Assembly: GCA_964627035.1 (NCBI GenBank)
Contig: CAZVKN010000049.1
Location: 1-18,526, forward strand
Length of the DNA: 18,526 nucleotides
Source: CAZVKN01 sp964627035
GTDB taxonomy: Bacteria > Electryoneota > AABM5-125-24 > Hatepunaeales > Hatepunaeaceae
Direction: 5' to 3'
The translations under genes were made by a program, and so were the position numbers. This document shows, in pieces, positions 14,226 through 18,526 of this stretch. Below the pieces are notes generated by a model that had not been told where the DNA came from, searched no databases, and worked only from the letters and a program-made list of their open reading frames with translations. Numbering within the stretch: position 1 is the first letter of the stretch; every line of letters starts with the position of its first letter.

Positions 14226-17200
14226 TTATTTCACTAAAATTGCTTTTTGATAGTCAGTTCGTTCAGCAGATTCAAGCTTGATAACATAGATGGCAGAGGG
14301 TAAGTTTTGGCTATCCCATATTACAGAATGGAAACCGGCTTCTTTAAAACCGTTTTCTATTGTAGCGACTCTTTGTCCAGAGATGTTAAAGACTTGCAGA
14401 TTGACATAATCATTTTTTACTATTGAGTATTGAATAGATGTCTGAGAGTTAAATGGGTTGGGATAAATCCCTGATATTTCAATACTTATGGGAAGAATAC
14501 TTACTTCTTCTTCGGCATATAATGCGTTTCCAATTAAACGAATTTCAATCATTGCTTCAGTTGGGTCGTTAGATTCAATACTAAGGACAGCATGATATAC
14601 TGACTCAATCTCAGGTCTAAATAAAATCCATGTTGTATGGGATGAATCGGCACCAAGATTGAAAGCTCCTTGCCCTTGACCAACTACAAATGGTGTGTCA
14701 TCGGGAGAGATATACTGACTGAAAACACGAAGTTCTTCGATTCCTAAATTACAAATTCTTATCGCTACACTATCTGTAGTGTCAAGCCAAGGATTAACAA
14801 ATTCAATTTGATCAGAATCAACAGATATATTGGGTGGTCGATGATCAAAGTAAAAAACACCCATATCTGCTCTCGTATTATCAGGATCTTCTGGTAAGTC
14901 AGGATCTCCTGCATTAATGCATGGGCTTTCTTCAGTCAAATGATAATCTTCATTATCTGGGTTCACAAAATTAGGATATCCCTCGATATTTCCTTCTTGC
15001 CAATCAACTTCACCATTATTATTCGTTTCAATATCATCCTCACCCCCATCGAGATCGGAGTACCTGACTGAGACCCTGTTTGCCGGTCTATCTTCTGAAA
15101 AAACGATTTCGGGTGTATCATCGTTCCAAAGTATAGTGCTGTTTATACTTAAATAAGAATCATATTCTAAGAATATAGTTCCTCCCAGTGAATCTGCAAT
15201 GTTTCCACTAATTGTACATTCTTCTATTTGTACATCTGGTTGATTCGTTCGGTCTCCTTTTATTGATATCGCAGCACCAAATTCAGACGAATTACTAAAA
15301 ATACCGCAATTGTAAATTGGCATAGTAGCCTTTACTAAATGTATTCCTCCTCCTACAGTTGCTGCAGAATTATCACTAATAATGCACCACTCTATAGAAG
15401 GTTCATATATCTGATTCCGAAATATAGTATGATCAATAAATATTCCTCCACCACCACGGTTTTCTGCGCGATTTCCAGTAATGATACTGTGGTGAACATT
15501 TGAATTCGATGTAAACAAATAAATTCCACCACCGCTAATAGCTGTATTATTGCTGATCGTGCAGTATCCGATTATTGGGCTGGATCCTAATTGACCTGCA
15601 TATATTCCACCTCCTATTTTGGCGATATTACCAGAAATTAAACAATTACTTATTCTTGGACTTGCACCATCATAGCATGCGATTCCACCTCCATTTGAAT
15701 AAGAATTATCTCCTCTTTCTTCTGTTTCATTACCTGAAATAGTGCATAGGTATATTGTGGGATTTGAGTTGCCTTGACATTCAATACCTCCTCCTTGATA
15801 TGCTGAATTATTATTAATTGTGCAATTTGTGATTGTTGGACTTGAAGATAAACAGTGTATCCCACCTCCAAGAAAGTATGCAGAGTTGAATGTAATATTA
15901 CAACTTGTAATGGAAGGATTCGAAGTCTCACAATAGATTCCTCCTCCATGTTCGTTATAACCATTAGTAATTGTGAAACCTATTATTTCAGCATCTTCCG
16001 ATTCTTCATTCTCAAATATTACAACGTTGCCGCTACTGTCACCATCTATAATTGTTCTTTCGATAAAATCATCATTGCCTGAGACTAAAAACAAACTTCC
16101 CACGGTAATTTCCTTACCCTCAAAATCTAAATTCTCGACATATCTTCCCGGTTGCACCAGAACTATATTCCCGTCTTCAGATTCATCAATTGCCGCTTGA
16201 ATAGTCTCATAGTCTTCAGGTACGTGAATTATTTCTCCCCCTGATCGACCTCTAACCTCAACCGTAAACTCGCCACCGTTATCTCGTGCAGCACAAATCA
16301 AAACTAACCTGTCTAAACCTTCGTTAATAATAACTCGATTGAATTCATCATTATTGCTTTCGCAAATCATTACTATCTCGTCATCTCGTTGAGTTAGAAT
16401 CTGCCATGCAAATTCTCCTTCTTCTTCTCCTTGGATGTTTATTGAGATCGAAGCAACGTCCTCACCAATTGAAACAAAATAGTAACGTGCTGACCATGCA
16501 TCGACTTCATTTTCAAGACTAACTTCATTATTGTCTTCATTCAATTCAAATCGTCTTTCAATGCGAACTTCGCCATATCCCTCTTCTGTTTGTTCATGTG
16601 CAACTCGATAATATTCTGTTCCTTCATCTTCAAGATAGTCATACATTTCCTCATAAGGATCGGCAAGGTCTTTGGCGTAATTTGCGATTAACCATTGCCT
16701 GAATGTCCATTCGAATGGAAGCCCGGTTATATCTTGCAAAAGATCGTCGACAAGTGGCAATCCATCTCCACGCCAACCTGCAATCCGATCCCACATCTCT
16801 ACCATCAGATCGGCACCAACTTGAGGTTCATCTTCAATCTCGCCATATTGCTCAGTAACGTATTTCCAAAATAAAACCGCAAAGTACTCGGCTGAAGGAA
16901 GGCTCAGGTCAGGAATTAGTAACATTGCTGTTGCAGAATTAATATAAAAATTCGCATCATCAAAAACAGCATCCTCAGCCCATCTGGCAGTTCCCTCCAT
17001 AATCCAATCATCATCATGAATTCGATGCAGCATCGTCAAATATTCATATTGGACTTTGTGAAACAGCTCATGTGCTGAAACTGCGCTTAATACGGGATAA
17101 ATCCATTCATCGGGAGTTCCGACCATATCGTTATCAATGTTTATCTGTCTCACAGGAGAAGTGTACCCATAAACTTCATCGTCACCAATTAAGCAATTCT

Positions 17201-17687
17201 TAATATTCACATCAATGTATCTACCAATACGCCCCAGTTCTTCAAAACCGTAATTACTATATTGTTCCAGAGCAGATTCGAGATATTGACCCAATCTGAC
17301 AACATACATCGGAACTCGTTCTCCATCTTCATTACGGGCATTTTCATCTCTGTTATCAGGATCAAAGACACAATCTCCATCCTCATCATCCGGGTTATTT
17401 GTGTAATCAATGGTGAAATTATCTGTGTTGTATGTTTCTTCGAGTTCATCTCTTTCAAGGATAATATTAGCCATTCTCAATTGTTCATGTGTCATTTCAC
17501 CTCTTCGTCTTGCCTTTTCTAGGTCCCGCACAATCGGAGTACCACACACTGGTAATGCATGTTTCGGGTGAATTACTTTCTGACCTGTTCCATCCTCACC
17601 CATTCGATCTGGTTCAGCTGTCCAAGTCAAAGACGAAGTTAGCAAGGTTACTATAGATAATATCAAGAAAACACTTGATGATTTCAT
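14226..17687 (-). CDS. Secreted HExxH metalloprotease-like / beta-helix protein
   Basis: The start is ATG at 17687, because GGAGG (17697-17693) stands 5 nt upstream; a longer frame from TTG at 17699 would bury this site. The 1153-residue product has a signal peptide (VFLILSIVTLLTSSLTWTA). Residues ~25-380 resemble the MXAN_6640-type putative metalloproteases: HELFH at 206-210 with EGTARWAED following (E231 as possible third zinc ligand, gluzincin-like). A beta-helix follows (VPEDYETIQAAID, then many GGGI / P-I-x-xC-x-I-xxN repeats). Next comes an Ig-like/ASH-type domain (ISVDSDQIEFVNP...). The last ~80 residues are a sorting-like domain (IYPNPFNSQTSIQYSI, FNISGQRV, YQKAILVK). It is probably exported and surface-attached or released. 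The gene is AT-rich and very acidic compared with the giant gene, which hints at a separate origin. Confidence 0.82.
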   Translation of the reverse strand: MKSSSVFLILSIVTLLTSSLTWTAEPDRMGEDGTGQKVIHPKHALPVCGTPIVRDLEKARRRGEMTHEQLRMANIILERDELEETYNTDNFTIDYTNNPDDEDGDCVFDPDNRDENARNEDGERVPMYVVRLGQYLESALEQYSNYGFEELGRIGRYIDVNIKNCLIGDDEVYGYTSPVRQINIDNDMVGTPDEWIYPVLSAVSAHELFHKVQYEYLTMLHRIHDDDWIMEGTARWAEDAVFDDANFYINSATAMLLIPDLSLPSAEYFAVLFWKYVTEQYGEIEDEPQVGADLMVEMWDRIAGWRGDGLPLVDDLLQDITGLPFEWTFRQWLIANYAKDLADPYEEMYDYLEDEGTEYYRVAHEQTEEGYGEVRIERRFELNEDNNEVSLENEVDAWSARYYFVSIGEDVASISINIQGEEEGEFAWQILTQRDDEIVMICESNNDEFNRVIINEGLDRLVLICAARDNGGEFTVEVRGRSGGEIIHVPEDYETIQAAIDESEDGNIVLVQPGRYVENLDFEGKEITVGSLFLVSGNDDFIERTIIDGDSSGNVVIFENEESEDAEIIGFTITNGYNEHGGGIYCETSNPSITSCNITFNSAYFLGGGIHCLSSSPTITNCTINNNSAYQGGGIECQGNSNPTIYLCTISGNETEERGDNSYSNGGGIACYDGASPRISNCLISGNIAKIGGGIYAGQLGSSPIIGYCTISNNTAISGGGIYLFTSNSNVHHSIITGNRAENRGGGGIFIDHTIFRNQIYEPSIEWCIISDNSAATVGGGIHLVKATMPIYNCGIFSNSSEFGAAISIKGDRTNQPDVQIEECTISGNIADSLGGTIFLEYDSYLSINSTILWNDDTPEIVFSEDRPANRVSVRYSDLDGGEDDIETNNNGEVDWQEGNIEGYPNFVNPDNEDYHLTEESPCINAGDPDLPEDPDNTRADMGVFYFDHRPPNISVDSDQIEFVNPWLDTTDSVAIRICNLGIEELRVFSQYISPDDTPFVVGQGQGAFNLGADSSHTTWILFRPEIESVYHAVLSIESNDPTEAMIEIRLIGNALYAEEEVSILPISIEISGIYPNPFNSQTSIQYSIVKNDYVNLQVFNISGQRVATIENGFKEAGFHSVIWDSQNLPSAIYVIKLESAERTDYQKAILVK

Positions 17688-17692
17688 TTTAA

Positions 17693-17697
17693 CCTCC
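17693..17697 (-). promoter_or_regulatory. Shine-Dalgarno fixing the metalloprotease-like start
   Basis: GGAGG on the minus strand is 5 nt from the ATG at 17687. It supports the MKSSSVFL start and therefore a normal signal peptide. Confidence 0.8.
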
Positions 17698-17780
17698 AAA
17701 ATTTCAAATGCTTAATTTTCTGTACGGATTCCATTAATCCCTACAATCCCGTCAGTTCTGGACTATCCTATCTCAACTTC

Positions 17781-17815
17781 TTAACATAGTCTCATGAACA
17801 GTAAAACTATGTTAA
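17781..17815. promoter_or_regulatory. 10-bp inverted repeat, candidate operator
   Basis: TTAACATAGT (17781-17790) and ACTATGTTAA (17806-17815) form a perfect 10-bp inverted repeat with a 15-nt spacer, centred 28 bp before the methyltransferase ATG. It lies in the gap between divergent genes. A TAAAAT at 17813-17818 overlaps the right arm and could be the methyltransferase -10, in which case a dimeric regulator bound here could control it. There is no U-run, so it is not a terminator. Confidence 0.45.
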
Positions 17816-17825
17816 AATCGCTACC

Positions 17826-18515
17826 ATGAATACAGAACTCCAACGCATTCGCTATCTCGTGGAAGCCGAGGCAGAAATATGTCTGGCGAGGGAAACGAAG
17901 GACAATATCGAAGCAGCGCAGGATCTCCCGCCATACGTCACCAACTACATTGGCTCCAAACAGAAGCTGGTGGATTGGATCTGGGCTCACACTCCAGAAG
18001 GTGTTAACAACGTGCTCGATGCCTTTTCTGGCAGCGCGGTGGTTGGATACATGTACAAGGCTAAGGGGCTGCGCGTAGTTACCAACGACCGTTTGCGTTA
18101 TTGCTATCACATCGCAAGAGCTATCATCGAGAACAATTCTATCACGGTTTCTGAAAAGGAAATCGATGCTCTGCTTAAAAGTAATTCCAAAGCAGGTGAC
18201 TTCGTTCAGAATACCTTCCGGGGTAAATTCTTCCAATCCGGTGTTCATGGTATTATCGATAATATACGAGCCAACATTTACGATGTCAACGGTTACAAAA
18301 AAGACATCGCCTTGTTTGCATTGGGCAAAACCTGTATCTCTGCAGCCGGTAGTTATGGTCATTTTGGTTCAGCCTCTCGCGGTAGTGACAACCAACGAGC
18401 AGACACACCGAAGAAATTTACCGAACGTTTTATTTCTACAATCACCCGTATCAACGGACTGGTTTTCGATAATGACTGTACGTCTTCAGAACATTTGGGA
18501 CAGATTGTGCAATAA
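17826..18515 (+). CDS. D12-class adenine DNA methyltransferase, N-terminal part
   Basis: The 229-residue frame matches the N-terminal two-thirds of a Dam-like (D12 class) N6-adenine DNA methyltransferase. Visible are the SAM-binding motifs NYIGSKQKLVDWIW (residues ~40-53) and VLDAFSGSAVVGYM (motif I, ~63-76), followed by VVTNDRLRYCYHIARAIIENN, the usual second strand with its acidic residue. The catalytic motif IV, DPPY, is absent: the frame meets TAA at 18513-18515. In this family that motif normally follows soon after the region seen here (RINGLVFDND). The sequence beyond the stop is only 11 bases, so a nonsense mutation, a split enzyme or a natural truncation cannot be told apart. No Shine-Dalgarno precedes the ATG. 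No restriction endonuclease is visible. As read, the product should not methylate DNA alone. Confidence 0.75.
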   Translation: MNTELQRIRYLVEAEAEICLARETKDNIEAAQDLPPYVTNYIGSKQKLVDWIWAHTPEGVNNVLDAFSGSAVVGYMYKAKGLRVVTNDRLRYCYHIARAIIENNSITVSEKEIDALLKSNSKAGDFVQNTFRGKFFQSGVHGIIDNIRANIYDVNGYKKDIALFALGKTCISAAGSYGHFGSASRGSDNQRADTPKKFTERFISTITRINGLVFDNDCTSSEHLGQIVQ

Positions 18516-18526
18516 TCTAAGGGATA

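Noticed and set aside
17687..17699. Start of the metalloprotease-like gene at TTG 17699.
   Set aside because: That codon overlaps the GGAGG motif; the ATG at 17687 has this motif at correct spacing and begins a normal signal peptide.
17781..18362. A 193-codon minus-strand frame antisense to the methyltransferase.
   Set aside because: It lies opposite a gene with clear family motifs in the other strand and has no recognisable domain of its own.

Overview
The window looks like chromosomal DNA of a Gram-negative bacterium, probably an uncultured lineage of the FCB group (Zixibacteria, Marinimicrobia or Cloacimonadota-like). The basis is two C-terminal FlgD/type-A sorting-like domains, one with an NPFN motif, right-handed beta-helix secreted proteins of the GGGI / P-I-NC-I type, and giant Fn3-like repeat proteins. 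This placement is inference from domain style, not from a marker gene.

Layout. (1) Bases 1-1174: a PqqB/PhnP-like metallo-beta-lactamase-fold gene (minus strand) lies between copies of a palindromic repeat; a compact cruciform element sits upstream of it. (2) Bases 1175-7089: a plus-strand block with mobA (molybdenum cofactor guanylyltransferase), miaB (tRNA methylthiotransferase), a UPF0316/DUF2179 membrane protein, a sodium:solute symporter, and a cytoplasmic GH20 hexosaminidase whose start overlaps the symporter stop. The last two plausibly form an uptake-and-hydrolysis pair for N-acetylhexosamine glycosides. (3) Bases 7187-13180: one 1997-residue secreted protein (minus strand) with an N-terminal beta-helix and about 13 Fn3-like domains, nine of which form a three-domain block repeated three times. 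(4) Bases 13181-14190: a cruciform repeat, then the 3' end of a destroyed sorting-domain gene, immediately joined to two small overlapping genes (a tandem SAP/Rho_N-like protein and an AlpA/excisionase-like HTH protein). (5) Bases 14226-17687: an AT-rich gene for a secreted HExxH metalloprotease-like protein fused to a beta-helix and a C-terminal sorting-like domain. (6) Bases 17781 to the end: a 10-bp inverted repeat and a D12-class adenine DNA methyltransferase reading frame that stops before the catalytic DPPY motif.

The most notable signals are the A-B-C triplicated Fn3-like array; three sequence-unrelated intergenic elements that all share one fold (an outer stem enclosing two hairpins, REPIN-like); and the junction at about 13690-13703, where a sorting-domain coding fragment runs into the start of a small SAP/HTH two-gene cassette. 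No tRNA, rRNA, CRISPR array or transposase gene was seen. I found no complete undescribed system; the SAP/HTH pair is the best candidate for an undescribed module.
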